A stretch of 18,798 nt of DNA from DATJJW01 sp035491935 (GTDB taxonomy: Bacteria; Pseudomonadota; Alphaproteobacteria; ATCC43930; CGMCC-115725): positions 1-18,798 of the forward strand of contig DATJJW010000280.1 of assembly GCA_035491935.1 (NCBI GenBank), written 5' to 3'. Positions 1 through 6,693 of this stretch are shown here, piece by piece (the first letter of the stretch is position 1; each line of letters opens with the position of its first letter). The translations under genes and the position numbers were made by a program. Under the pieces are notes generated by a model. That model worked only from the letters and a program-made list of their open reading frames with translations, did no database searches and had not been told where the DNA came from.

Positions 1-1341
1 GAGATCGATCTCGGAGAACATTGTCGGCATCAGGTCGCGTTTTTCGACGCCGACGCCGTGCTCACCTGTGAGCACGCCGCCGACCTCGACGCAGAGCCGC
101 AGGATGTCGGCGCCGAAGGCCTCGGCCCGCTCCAGCTCGCCCGGCTTGTTGGCGTCATAGAGGATCAACGGATGCAGATTGCCATCGCCGGCATGGAAGA
201 CATTAGCGACGCGAAGCCCGTGCTGGGCCTCCATCTGCTTCATGCGCTGCAGCACCTGAGGCAGGGATTTGCGCGGGATGGTGCCGTCCATGCAGTAATA
301 ATCCGGCGAGATGCGCCCGACCGCCGGGAAAGCCGCCTTGCGACCCGCCCAGATCGCCAGCCGCTCCTCTTCCGAATTCGAGATGCGTCTCGTCACCGCG
401 CCGTGACGGTCGGCCAGCGCGCCCACCCGCTCGATCAGATGGTCGATCTCGGCCATGCAGCCATCCAGCTCGACGATCAACAGCGCGCCGACATCGAGCG
501 GATAACCCACCTTGACGAAGGCCTCGGCCGCCTCGATCGCCAGCTTGTCCATCATCTCCATGCCGCCCGGGATGATGCCGGCGGCGATGATCGAGGCGAC
601 GCAATCGCCCGCCTGCTCCGATGTCGGAAAGCCCAGCATCATCGCGCGGGCGGCCGTGGGCTTGGGCAACAACCGCACCGTCACCTCGGTGACGACGCCC
701 AGCAGCCCTTCCGACCCGACCATCACGCCCAGGAGATCGTAGAAGCCGCTGTCGAAATGCTTGCCGCCCAGCCGCAACACCTCGCCCTCCATCGTCACCA
801 TCTCGATGCCGATGACATTGTTGGTGGTCAGGCCGTATTTCAGGCAATGCACGCCACCGGAATTCTCCGCGACATTGCCGCCGATGGTACAGGCGATCTG
901 GCTGGAGGGATCGGGCGCGTAGTAGAGGCCCAGATGCGCCACCGCCTGGGATATCGCCAGGTTGGTAACACCCGGCTGCACCACGGCGCAGCGGTTGGGC
1001 AGATCGATCTCCAGCACCTTCTTGAACTTGCCGAGGCCCAGCAGCACCGCATCGCCCAGGGGCAAGGCCCCGCCCGACAGCGACGTACCGGCGCCCCGCG
1101 GCACCACACGGATATTGTTGGCTTGGCAGTATTTCAGGACAGCGGAGACTTCGGCCGTATTCTCCGGCAGGACCACGACCATCGGCATCTGGCGGTAGGC
1201 CGTCAGCCCGTCGCTCTCGTAGCTGCGGCGCTGCGCCTCGCTGTCGAGCACATTGGTCGGGTTGGTCAATCGGCGCAGCGCGCCCACGATCTCGGCGCGC
1301 CGCCCCAGCACCGCCTGATCCTGTTCCGGCATCTTCAGCAT
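1..1341 (-). CDS. glcD: Glycolate oxidase FAD-linked subunit GlcD (C-terminus cut by window edge)
   Basis: FAD-dependent subunit of glycolate oxidase, which oxidises glycolate to glyoxylate with GlcE and GlcF. The reading frame is open from 1341 to base 1 (447 codons, no stop reached); the family is about 500 residues, so roughly 50 C-terminal residues are missing. The FAD-binding (PP-type) loop PRGAGTSLSGGA is at residues 81-92. The family's C-terminal signature TGEHGVGVEKR starts at residue 425, with the conserved His at 428. The ATG at 1341 is preceded by GGGAAGG seven bases upstream; a second in-frame ATG at 1332 is possible. glcE and glcF would be expected just outside the left edge, since this strand reads outward (inference). 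Other FAD-linked D-2-hydroxyacid dehydrogenases share the fold, but the overall match is to GlcD. Confidence 0.93.
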   Translation of the reverse strand, partial: MLKMPEQDQAVLGRRAEIVGALRRLTNPTNVLDSEAQRRSYESDGLTAYRQMPMVVVLPENTAEVSAVLKYCQANNIRVVPRGAGTSLSGGALPLGDAVLLGLGKFKKVLEIDLPNRCAVVQPGVTNLAISQAVAHLGLYYAPDPSSQIACTIGGNVAENSGGVHCLKYGLTTNNVIGIEMVTMEGEVLRLGGKHFDSGFYDLLGVMVGSEGLLGVVTEVTVRLLPKPTAARAMMLGFPTSEQAGDCVASIIAAGIIPGGMEMMDKLAIEAAEAFVKVGYPLDVGALLIVELDGCMAEIDHLIERVGALADRHGAVTRRISNSEEERLAIWAGRKAAFPAVGRISPDYYCMDGTIPRKSLPQVLQRMKQMEAQHGLRVANVFHAGDGNLHPLILYDANKPGELERAEAFGADILRLCVEVGGVLTGEHGVGVEKRDLMPTMFSEIDL

Positions 1342-1474
1342 GCGAGCGCCTTCCCGTCCCGATCCCGATTCGCTTAGGGATCCTTATCATCCGTAGTTCA
1401 TACCGGATCCGGGCGCCGTCAAGAGGAAACGGAATATCCGATACGATCGGGAACCTGCCTGACGATCATTATAA

Positions 1475-1588
1475 TCAGCGCGGTCGCCAATCCATGCCGA
1501 TCTGGTCCATGTCACCATCACGCCGCTGCCGCTGATCCTGTCGAGCCGGCGGATGGTCAAGCTGTTCGACCTCAGCCGGCGCGGCTAG
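1475..1588 (+). pseudogene. Probable decayed C-terminal coding remnant
   Basis: A 37-codon open stretch on the plus strand runs from just after an in-frame TAA (1472-1474) to a TAG (1586-1588). It has no ATG, GTG or TTG start before ATG at codon 27. From about 1498 onward nearly every codon ends in G or C, the pattern of true genes in this window. It reads DLVHVTITPLPLILSSRRM followed by VKLFDLSRRG, which looks like the end of a real protein. I do not recognise the family. The simplest reading is the 3' tail of a gene whose front was deleted. A chance open frame is possible given its length. Confidence 0.35.
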
Positions 1589-1600
1589 CCCAAAACGCCT

Positions 1601-1614
1601 GATCGGCGCCGATC
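1601..1614. repeat. 14-bp perfect palindrome
   Basis: GATCGGCGCCGATC is perfectly self-complementary and lies just after the coding remnant. It could be an operator half or a chance GC-rich palindrome. No function is assigned. Confidence 0.4.
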
Positions 1615-1793
1615 GCCGCCAAAATTGGCACAGCGCTAACCGCTCATTTACCTGGCCCGCGGCTAGAATTCGGGCAGTGGATAATCGGCGGGTTCGGGTA
1701 CACCCCGATTTGGGATGCCAGAACCCTTGCCATACCGGAAGCGTTGTCCAAATATGATTATAGGCGTGCGTGATCGCGCCGGAGGGACGATCG

Positions 1794-1934
1794 ATGGTGA
1801 AGAATAAATTCCGTAAGTTGATCCGCAGGGTCCGGGCGAAGGCTGAAGAAGGCCTGGAGCGGTTGGTCGAGGGTTTACGCCCGCAGCCGACCCTCGTGCC
1901 GATCCCGATACGGGTCAAGGACCGCCGCCGCTAG
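1794..1934 (+). CDS. Small basic protein of unknown function (46 aa)
   Basis: ATG at 1794 follows a good Shine-Dalgarno (GGAGGG, about seven bases spacing) and the frame ends with TAG at 1932-1934. The product starts MVKNKFRKLIRRVRAKAEEG, a very basic stretch that could form an amphipathic helix, followed by a proline-containing segment PIPIRVKDRRR. Arginine and lysine make up about a third of the residues. No membrane segment or signal peptide is seen. It is convergent with the RhlE gene, which ends 70 bases downstream. I do not recognise the family. Nucleic-acid or membrane-surface binding would fit the charge, but that is inference only. The ribosome-binding site is the main argument that it is translated. 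Confidence 0.55.
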   Translation: MVKNKFRKLIRRVRAKAEEGLERLVEGLRPQPTLVPIPIRVKDRRR

Positions 1935-1966
1935 GACGGCGCGGAACCTTAGGATTTGAGGTAAGC

Positions 1967-1991
1967 GGAGCCGCCCGCGACGGACGGCTCC
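1967..1991. terminator. Hairpin between convergent genes
   Basis: GGAGCCG and CGGCTCC form a 7-bp stem, with CCG/CGG pairing inside. It lies between the stops of the small ORF (plus) and rhlE (minus). There is no T-tract on either side, so it may act as a weak bidirectional terminator or an RNA-stabilising 3' end. Confidence 0.35.
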
Positions 1992-2004
1992 GGGATTGAA
2001 ACGA

Positions 2005-3645
2005 CTAGCGCCGGCCCGCTGATTTGCTGCGGTCGGCCATGAAACCCACCCGTGCGATGTTCTGGCCGCCATCCGGTCGCCCTTGGCTCGCCGGACCTTG
2101 GCTGATGGGCCCCTGCTTGACAGGCGCTTGAACGGCCACAGCCTGGCGCACCGGCGCCGATTTCCCCGAACCCGCCTCATGCGAGGCCTGTTGATGACGG
2201 CCGCCCTGATGGGCATGGGCATGGGCCGATTGCGCGCGCTGCGGACGCGCGGCGTCGCGCTCGCCACCATGGTGATGCGGCTTGCCCGCGGATTGCTGCG
2301 GCCGTTGGCCCTGAGACTGCTGCTCTTGACGCTGCTGGTCCTGGCGCTGCTGCCCTTGACGCTGCTGGCCCTGGCGCTGCTGGCCCTGGCGCTGTTGGCC
2401 TTGGCGCTGCTGGCCCTGGCGTTGCTGCCCTTGGCGCTGCTGCCCTCTGCCGCGCTGGCGGGCACGCTCCGCCTTTTCGGCCTGGAACTCGGCTTCGGCC
2501 TGGATATCCTCCGGGTTGGTCGAGCGGTGATCGGTCGAAGGCAGGCTCTGCCGCGTCACCTTCTCGATCGCCCGCAGCAGATCACGCTCCTCATTGTCGC
2601 AGAGCGAGATCGCCTGGCCCTCGGCACCGGCACGCGCCGTACGGCCGATGCGGTGGACGTAGGCCTCCGGCACTTCCGGCAACTCGTAATTGATGACGTG
2701 GGAAACCGCGTCGATGTCGATGCCGCGCGCCGCGATGTCGGTGGCGACCAGCACACGCACCTTGCCGTCCTTGAAAGCGGCCAGCGAACGTTCACGCTGG
2801 TTCTGGCTCTTGTTGCCGTGGATAGCCGCCGCCGTGATCTTGGCCTCCTCCAGATGCTGCGCCACCTTGTCGGCGCCGCGCTTGGTGCGAGTGAAGACGA
2901 TGGTGCGGGTGAGGTCCTGATCGCGCAGCAGCTCGACCAGTACGTTCTTCTTGCGCAGCCCCTCGACAAAGATCACGCGCTGGCCGACCCGTTCCGCCGT
3001 GGTCGATGCCGGCACGACCGAGACCTCGACCGGATCGGTCAGGAGTTCGCCGGCAAGGCCGCGGATCTCCGGCGGCATGGTGGCGGAGAAGAACAGGTTC
3101 TGCCGCGCCTGAGGCAGTCGGCCGACGATCTTGCGGATCGATTTGACGAAGCCCAGGTCGAGCATCTGGTCGACCTCGTCCAGCACCAGCACCTCGGTGC
3201 GGTCGAGGCGGGCATGGCCCTCATCCATATGGTCGACCAGGCGGCCGGGCGTCGCCACCAGCACATCGAGGCCGCGGGCCAGGGCCTGGATCTGCGCGCC
3301 GTGGCTGACGCCGCCGAACACCACGGCGACCTTGAGGTTCAGATGTGCGCCATAGCGGCGGAAGCTGTCGGCGATCTGGCTGGCAAGCTCGCGGGTCGGG
3401 CTCAGCACCAGGACGCGGGCGCCCTTCTGCGGCGCCGGCTTCTTGTCATTGGCCAGGCGGTTGAGGATCGGCAGCGCGAAGGCCGCCGTCTTGCCGGTGC
3501 CGGTCTGGGCGATGCCCAGGAGGTCGCGGCCGGCGATCACGCCGGGGATAGCCTGCGCCTGGATCGGCGTGGGCGTGACATAGCCTTCATCGGCCAGCGC
3601 CTTCAGGATGGGCTGGGCCAGGTTGAAATCGGTAAATTGAGTCAA
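2005..3645 (-). CDS. rhlE: RhlE-type DEAD-box ATP-dependent RNA helicase with DEVD motif II and Q-rich repeat tail
   Basis: ATP-dependent RNA helicase that remodels structured RNA, usually linked to ribosome assembly, RNA decay and cold growth. From the TTG at 3645 the protein is 546 residues. Motifs are in order: Q-motif region TPTPIQ (24-29), Walker A AQTGTGKT (46-53), PTRELA (83-88), TPGR (132-135), motif II DEVD (156-159) instead of DEAD, SAT (187-189), VFTRTK (250-255), ATDIAARGIDI (301-311), HRIGRTARAG (331-340). After about residue 400 comes a low-complexity tail of nine five-residue units, then a basic, His/Gln-rich end. The TTG start is preferred because MTQFTDFNLAQP matches the family N-terminus and AAAGAAG lies just upstream. 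An in-frame ATG at 3741 adds 32 residues that look unrelated to the family and lack a ribosome-binding site. Confidence 0.92.
   Translation of the reverse strand: MTQFTDFNLAQPILKALADEGYVTPTPIQAQAIPGVIAGRDLLGIAQTGTGKTAAFALPILNRLANDKKPAPQKGARVLVLSPTRELASQIADSFRRYGAHLNLKVAVVFGGVSHGAQIQALARGLDVLVATPGRLVDHMDEGHARLDRTEVLVLDEVDQMLDLGFVKSIRKIVGRLPQARQNLFFSATMPPEIRGLAGELLTDPVEVSVVPASTTAERVGQRVIFVEGLRKKNVLVELLRDQDLTRTIVFTRTKRGADKVAQHLEEAKITAAAIHGNKSQNQRERSLAAFKDGKVRVLVATDIAARGIDIDAVSHVINYELPEVPEAYVHRIGRTARAGAEGQAISLCDNEERDLLRAIEKVTRQSLPSTDHRSTNPEDIQAEAEFQAEKAERARQRGRGQQRQGQQRQGQQRQGQQRQGQQRQGQQRQGQQRQDQQRQEQQSQGQRPQQSAGKPHHHGGERDAARPQRAQSAHAHAHQGGRHQQASHEAGSGKSAPVRQAVAVQAPVKQGPISQGPASQGRPDGGQNIARVGFMADRSKSAGRR
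2308..2442 (-). repeat. Nine tandem 15-bp units encoding QQRQG-type pentapeptides
   Basis: Within the helicase tail, nine consecutive 15-bp units encode, in protein order, six QQRQG, then QQRQD, QQRQE and QQSQG. Units differ at several third codon positions (CTG/TTG and GCC/CCC on the plus strand), so most are not identical at the DNA level. Tandem repeats of this kind can change copy number by slippage in frame. Confidence 0.95.
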
Positions 3646-3648
3646 GAA

Positions 3649-3670
3649 CGCTTCTTTCGAACGAAAAGCG
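3649..3670 (-). promoter_or_regulatory. Stem-loop covering the rhlE ribosome-binding site
   Basis: On the minus strand, CGCTT pairs with AAGCG, and TTC with GAA inside it, leaving a two-base bulge and a GTTC loop. The 3' arm contains the AAAGAAG Shine-Dalgarno-like sequence, four bases before the TTG start at 3645. If it folds, it would hide the ribosome-binding site. Confidence 0.4.
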
Positions 3671-3849
3671 CCGGCCCGCACGAATCCTTTGGCGGGGCCA
3701 AGCGCCAAAGACCTCCCCTCGCGTATCGAGGTTGTCTTCATGGGAAAAGCGGGCGCTCAACGGCGGGACAAGATCATTGCGACCTCGAATTCCCCACGCG
3801 GCCGGAGCGCCGACATCCACAGCGTGAACCGCAGATGGCGGCATAGGCC

Positions 3850-3855
3850 ATTATA
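3850..3855 (-). promoter_or_regulatory. Possible -10 element for rhlE
   Basis: A perfect TATAAT lies on the minus strand between hyi and rhlE. A TTGACT is nearby but only 10 bases upstream, too close to be a standard -35. If used, transcription would begin near 3843 and give rhlE a leader of about 200 nt. Confidence 0.35.
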
Positions 3856-3912
3856 AGGCGGGCGAAGTCAATCGCCACCGGCTCAGGGCAGCCCTGCGTT
3901 GAGGCAGAATCC

Positions 3913-4692
3913 TTAACGAAGATACGGCTTCAGCCAACCCAGCCCGGCGCTGGTGCCGGCCTTGGGACGATATTCGGCACCGATCCAGCCCTCGTAACCC
4001 AGCCGCTCCAGCGTCTCGAAAACGAAAGGATAATGGAGCTCGCCCGTATCGGGCTCGGTGCGCGCCGGCACGCCGGCGATCTGGATATGGCCGATATCGG
4101 CGAAGTGCTTCTCCAGCCGCTTGGTCACATCGCCCTCGACGATTTGGCAATGGTAGCAGTCGAACAGCACCTTGAGGTTCGGCGCGCCGATCTGGCGGCA
4201 GGCGGTCGCGGCCGCTTCCTGCGTGTTGAGGAAATAGCCCGGCATGTCGCGGGTATTGATCGGCTCGATGACCAGCGTGATGCCGGCGGAACGGGCCGCT
4301 GCCGCCGCATGGGCCAGGTTCTCGAGATATGTCGCGACATGGCTCTGCCGCTCGGCGCCGGCAGGCACCAGCCCGGCCATGACATGGATCAGCTTGTTGC
4401 CGAGCACGCCCGCATAGTCCAGCGCCCGGTCGATCGCGCGGCGGAAATCATCCTTCCGGCCCGGCAGCGAGGCCAGCCCGCGCTCGCCCGCATTCCAATC
4501 GCCGATCGCCGCGTTGAACAGCACCTGTCTTGACCCGGCCACATCCAGCCGCGCCTTCAATTCAGCCGGCGTGTATTCATAGGGCGAGACATATTCGACC
4601 GCGGTGAAGCCGTCGCGCGCAGCCGCGGCGAAGCGCTCCAGGAAGTCGTGCTCCGGGTACATCAGGGTCAGGTTGGCAGCAAATTGCAGCAT
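3913..4692 (-). CDS. hyi: Hydroxypyruvate isomerase
   Basis: Converts hydroxypyruvate to tartronate semialdehyde in cytosolic glyoxylate metabolism, a TIM-barrel enzyme of the xylose-isomerase-like (AP endonuclease 2) superfamily. The product is 259 residues, matching the usual size of about 258. Family signatures seen: MLQFAANLT at the N-terminus, VIEPINTRD (141-149, Glu143), FDCYHCQ (177-183), HIQIAGVPARTEPDTGE (202-218) and GAEYRP (238-243). These hold the expected metal-binding residues Glu143, Asp178 and Glu240. The ATG at 4692 sits just after AAGAAG. A longer open frame upstream lacks family similarity. It lies 143 bases downstream of the phosphodiesterase on the same strand. The OtnI-type sugar-acid isomerases are close relatives, so exact substrate is less sure than family. 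Confidence 0.9.
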   Translation of the reverse strand: MLQFAANLTLMYPEHDFLERFAAAARDGFTAVEYVSPYEYTPAELKARLDVAGSRQVLFNAAIGDWNAGERGLASLPGRKDDFRRAIDRALDYAGVLGNKLIHVMAGLVPAGAERQSHVATYLENLAHAAAAARSAGITLVIEPINTRDMPGYFLNTQEAAATACRQIGAPNLKVLFDCYHCQIVEGDVTKRLEKHFADIGHIQIAGVPARTEPDTGELHYPFVFETLERLGYEGWIGAEYRPKAGTSAGLGWLKPYLR

Positions 4693-4798
4693 GTTTCTTC
4701 TTGGAAGCTGTTGCCGGAAGTCGTTCGGTGAGCCGGATCGGGAGTGATTTCCCGAGCACCGGCGCGGAGCGTATATCAGCAGGTAAGCACGGGCGCGC

Positions 4799-4818
4799 AG
4801 AAAATCGCCCCCCGGGCG
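4799..4818 (-). terminator. Possible terminator after the phosphodiesterase gene
   Basis: On the minus strand CGCCC-GGG-GGGCG is followed by ATTTTCT, 18 bases after the stop of the phosphodiesterase gene. The stem is only five G/C pairs and the T-run is short, so termination may be partial, with read-through into hyi. Confidence 0.4.
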
Positions 4819-4835
4819 GCTCCCAGCACGACGTC

Positions 4836-6509
4836 TCAGCGGCGTTTGAAGAGATGGGCTTGGGGCAAGGGCTTGAAATCCCCGACGTCCCGCGACGGTT
4901 TGCCGAACAGATAGCCCTGCACGTAATTGCACCCGCATTCGCGCACGAAATCCAGCATCTCCGGCGCGTCGATCATCTCGGCGATGGTCTCGATGCCCAT
5001 GCGTCGACACAGCTCGGTCAAGGCGGAGAGGAAGGCCCGGCCCTTCTGCGCCTTCTGCGCATTCCGCACCGCCGAACCGTCGAGCTTCACGACGTCGACC
5101 TCGAGCACCGAGAGATACTGGAAGGACGCCGCACCCGCGCCGAAATCGTCGAGGCTGACCATGAAGTCGCGCTGACGCAGCTCCTGGATGAATTCATTGG
5201 CAGCCTTGAGGTCGGTCATGCGCGAGCTTTCGGTGATCTCGAACATCAGCCGTCCGCGCGCCCAGGGATTGGCCTCCAGCAGCGCCATCAGCGCGTCGAC
5301 ATAACGCGGCTCGCCGATCGAATAGCCGGAGACGTTGACCGCGACATTCGCCTCGTCATCAAGCGGCTGGTTGCATAGCCAGTCCAGCACCTTGGTGACC
5401 ATGGCCAGGTCGAATTCATGGATGAGCCCGGTTTCCTCGGCGAACAGTATCGTGTTGAAGGGCGAGCCGGCCAGGTCGCGCTCGAAGCGGCACAGCGCCT
5501 CGTAATGATGAATCCTGCCGCTCATCACATCCACGATCGGATGCAGCACGACCTGGAACTCGGCCTTCTCGATCACCTGCTTGAGCTTGGCCAGCTCGCG
5601 CACCGCATCCTGGACCATATGTCCCATATTGGCGGCCATATCGCGGATATTGGCATCCTTGGCGCTGAAGCGATGGATGGCATGGATCAGCCCCTTGGCC
5701 AGATCCTCCTCGGTGACATCGGCCACGTCCATGACCGTGGTCGATGCCTCGACATGGAGCCCCTTGCCCGCCGGGTCGGCCGAACGGGCCAGCCTCTCGA
5801 CCTGGCCGATCAGCTCGTCGACCCGGTAGCCCGCCGCATGCAGCACGGAGAAGCGGCCTTCCTCGACCCGCGCCGCCGAATCGCCGCCAATCGAATGAGC
5901 CTTCAAGAGATCGCTCACCGCCCGCAGCAGCGCCTCCCCATCCTCACTGCCCAGGCGCGTGCGCAACGCCTCCAGCTGGGGCATGGCAAGCAGCGTCACC
6001 GCCGCCTGTTCGCCGGCCGCCTGCAACGTCTTCATCCGGGTGGCGGCCAGTTCCGCGAAACTCGGCCCGTCGAACAGGCCGGTGGCTTCGTCGCGCGATT
6101 GGCCCAGCAATGGCGGCGTGCGGCTCGGGCTGCGGCGCAGGGCGAGATAGACGCTGCCTTCGACCGGATCGAAGCAATGCGCCGACACCGACATGCGGCA
6201 CATATTGCGGTCGCCCATGATGCGGATGTCGTCTTCGAGGAAGCGCCCCGTCTTCATGATGCGTCGCAGATGCTGCATCAGCAGCGGCTGATCGCCTGGC
6301 GCGATGATTTGGCTGAAGCATTTGCCGACCAGCGCCTCGGCATCCACGCCGAAATAGGCGCGGCAGGCACCGGAGGCATAGGTGATCTTGAGGTCGCGAT
6401 CGAGCTCGAACAGCAGCTCCGCCCAGCAGAAGGCGAGCGAGACATAGCGATCACGCTCCTGTCTCAGGCTGGCGAGGGACAAATCCTTCTCCCTCAGGAA
6501 GCCGGCCAT
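4836..6509 (-). CDS. PAS - degenerate GGDEF - EAL protein, predicted c-di-GMP phosphodiesterase
   Basis: Predicted to hydrolyse the second messenger cyclic di-GMP to pGpG. The 557 residues contain a PAS sensor domain (about 25-125), a GGDEF-like domain (about 140-265) and an EAL domain (about 312-545). The EAL catalytic set looks complete: EALCR with Glu337, Asn392 (VNVS), Glu424 (EITE), Asp454-Asp455 (DDFGAG), Lys475 (VKLD), Glu511 (AEMID) and Gln531 (QGYLFGKP). At the GGDEF signature position it has EEGRF (216-220), so cyclase activity is unlikely and a regulatory role is inferred. No membrane segment is seen, so it should be cytosolic. The ATG at 6509 lacks an obvious Shine-Dalgarno. A CtrA-type site lies about 95 bases upstream. 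Confidence 0.9.
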   Translation of the reverse strand: MAGFLREKDLSLASLRQERDRYVSLAFCWAELLFELDRDLKITYASGACRAYFGVDAEALVGKCFSQIIAPGDQPLLMQHLRRIMKTGRFLEDDIRIMGDRNMCRMSVSAHCFDPVEGSVYLALRRSPSRTPPLLGQSRDEATGLFDGPSFAELAATRMKTLQAAGEQAAVTLLAMPQLEALRTRLGSEDGEALLRAVSDLLKAHSIGGDSAARVEEGRFSVLHAAGYRVDELIGQVERLARSADPAGKGLHVEASTTVMDVADVTEEDLAKGLIHAIHRFSAKDANIRDMAANMGHMVQDAVRELAKLKQVIEKAEFQVVLHPIVDVMSGRIHHYEALCRFERDLAGSPFNTILFAEETGLIHEFDLAMVTKVLDWLCNQPLDDEANVAVNVSGYSIGEPRYVDALMALLEANPWARGRLMFEITESSRMTDLKAANEFIQELRQRDFMVSLDDFGAGAASFQYLSVLEVDVVKLDGSAVRNAQKAQKGRAFLSALTELCRRMGIETIAEMIDAPEMLDFVRECGCNYVQGYLFGKPSRDVGDFKPLPQAHLFKRR

Positions 6510-6573
6510 CGCGGCTGGGCTGAAAAATGGGGGCTCATGGCAAGGTACTTGTTCTTCTTCCGGGAACGTTAGA

Positions 6574-6595
6574 TGCCTTGGATAATATCAAGGCA
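6574..6595. promoter_or_regulatory. Inverted repeat TGCCTTG-N8-CAAGGCA in divergent promoter region
   Basis: Perfect 7-bp arms separated by GATAATAT. It lies between the divergent phosphodiesterase and amidohydrolase genes, eight bases from the CtrA-type site. The AT-rich centre reads TATTAT on the minus strand, so the dyad may overlap a -10 for the phosphodiesterase gene. An operator for a dimeric regulator is inferred. Confidence 0.45.
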
Positions 6596-6602
6596 CGGCT
6601 CA

Positions 6603-6617
6603 TTAACCGAGGCTTAA
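6603..6617. promoter_or_regulatory. CtrA-type binding site TTAA-N7-TTAA
   Basis: The sequence TTAACCGAGGCTTAA is an exact match to the full CtrA consensus (TTAA, seven bases, TTAA) with the common TTAACC left half. It sits in an otherwise GC-rich divergent promoter region, 94 bases from the phosphodiesterase start and 77 from the amidohydrolase start. It is also part of a 6-7-6 dyad CATTAA/TTAATG (6601-6619). I noticed no second copy elsewhere in the window. Confidence 0.55.
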
Positions 6618-6693
6618 TGCCCGCCTCTTTGGTGGCCGGAATCACTGCCCGCCCGCTTGGGATGCGCATGATCGATGTGTATGATCGCGCCCC

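Larger units (their letters stand above)
1342..1793. other. Intergenic region between glcD and the small basic ORF
   Basis: About 450 bases without an intact gene. It holds a short codon-biased remnant (1475-1588), a 14-base perfect palindrome (1601-1614), and an ATTATAAT stretch at 1468-1475 that would give a TATAAT -10 on either strand. I see no matching -35 for either direction. A TATGAT at 1753-1758 could serve the small ORF at 1794; the best -35-like TTGCCA (1727-1732) is 20 bases away, which is too far for a standard promoter. Confidence 0.5.

Noticed and set aside
203..1390. 395-codon minus-strand frame and the 439-codon plus-strand frame over the same region
   Set aside because: Both are shadows of glcD, which has FAD-binding and TGEHGVG motifs in a third frame.
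1475..1918. 147-codon minus-strand frame upstream of glcD
   Set aside because: Low coding character, overlaps the plus-strand small ORF that has a ribosome-binding site, and shows no family features.
2083..3846. 587-codon plus-strand frame antisense to the helicase, with a striking Leu/Ala repeat resembling a membrane protein
   Set aside because: It is the mirror of the helicase gene; the Leu/Ala run is just the complement of the QQRQG repeat. The minus-strand frame has complete helicase motifs.
6510..6550. A 14-codon upstream frame overlapping the phosphodiesterase start, preceded by a purine-rich stretch
   Set aside because: Could be a leader frame, but so short that chance is likely, and no conservation can be tested here.
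6562..6585. GGGAAC at 6562 as a possible EcfG general-stress promoter
   Set aside because: No CGTT-type -10 at 16-17 bases spacing; the same search upstream of the receiver, CsbD-like and cold-shock genes gave no convincing EcfG promoter either.
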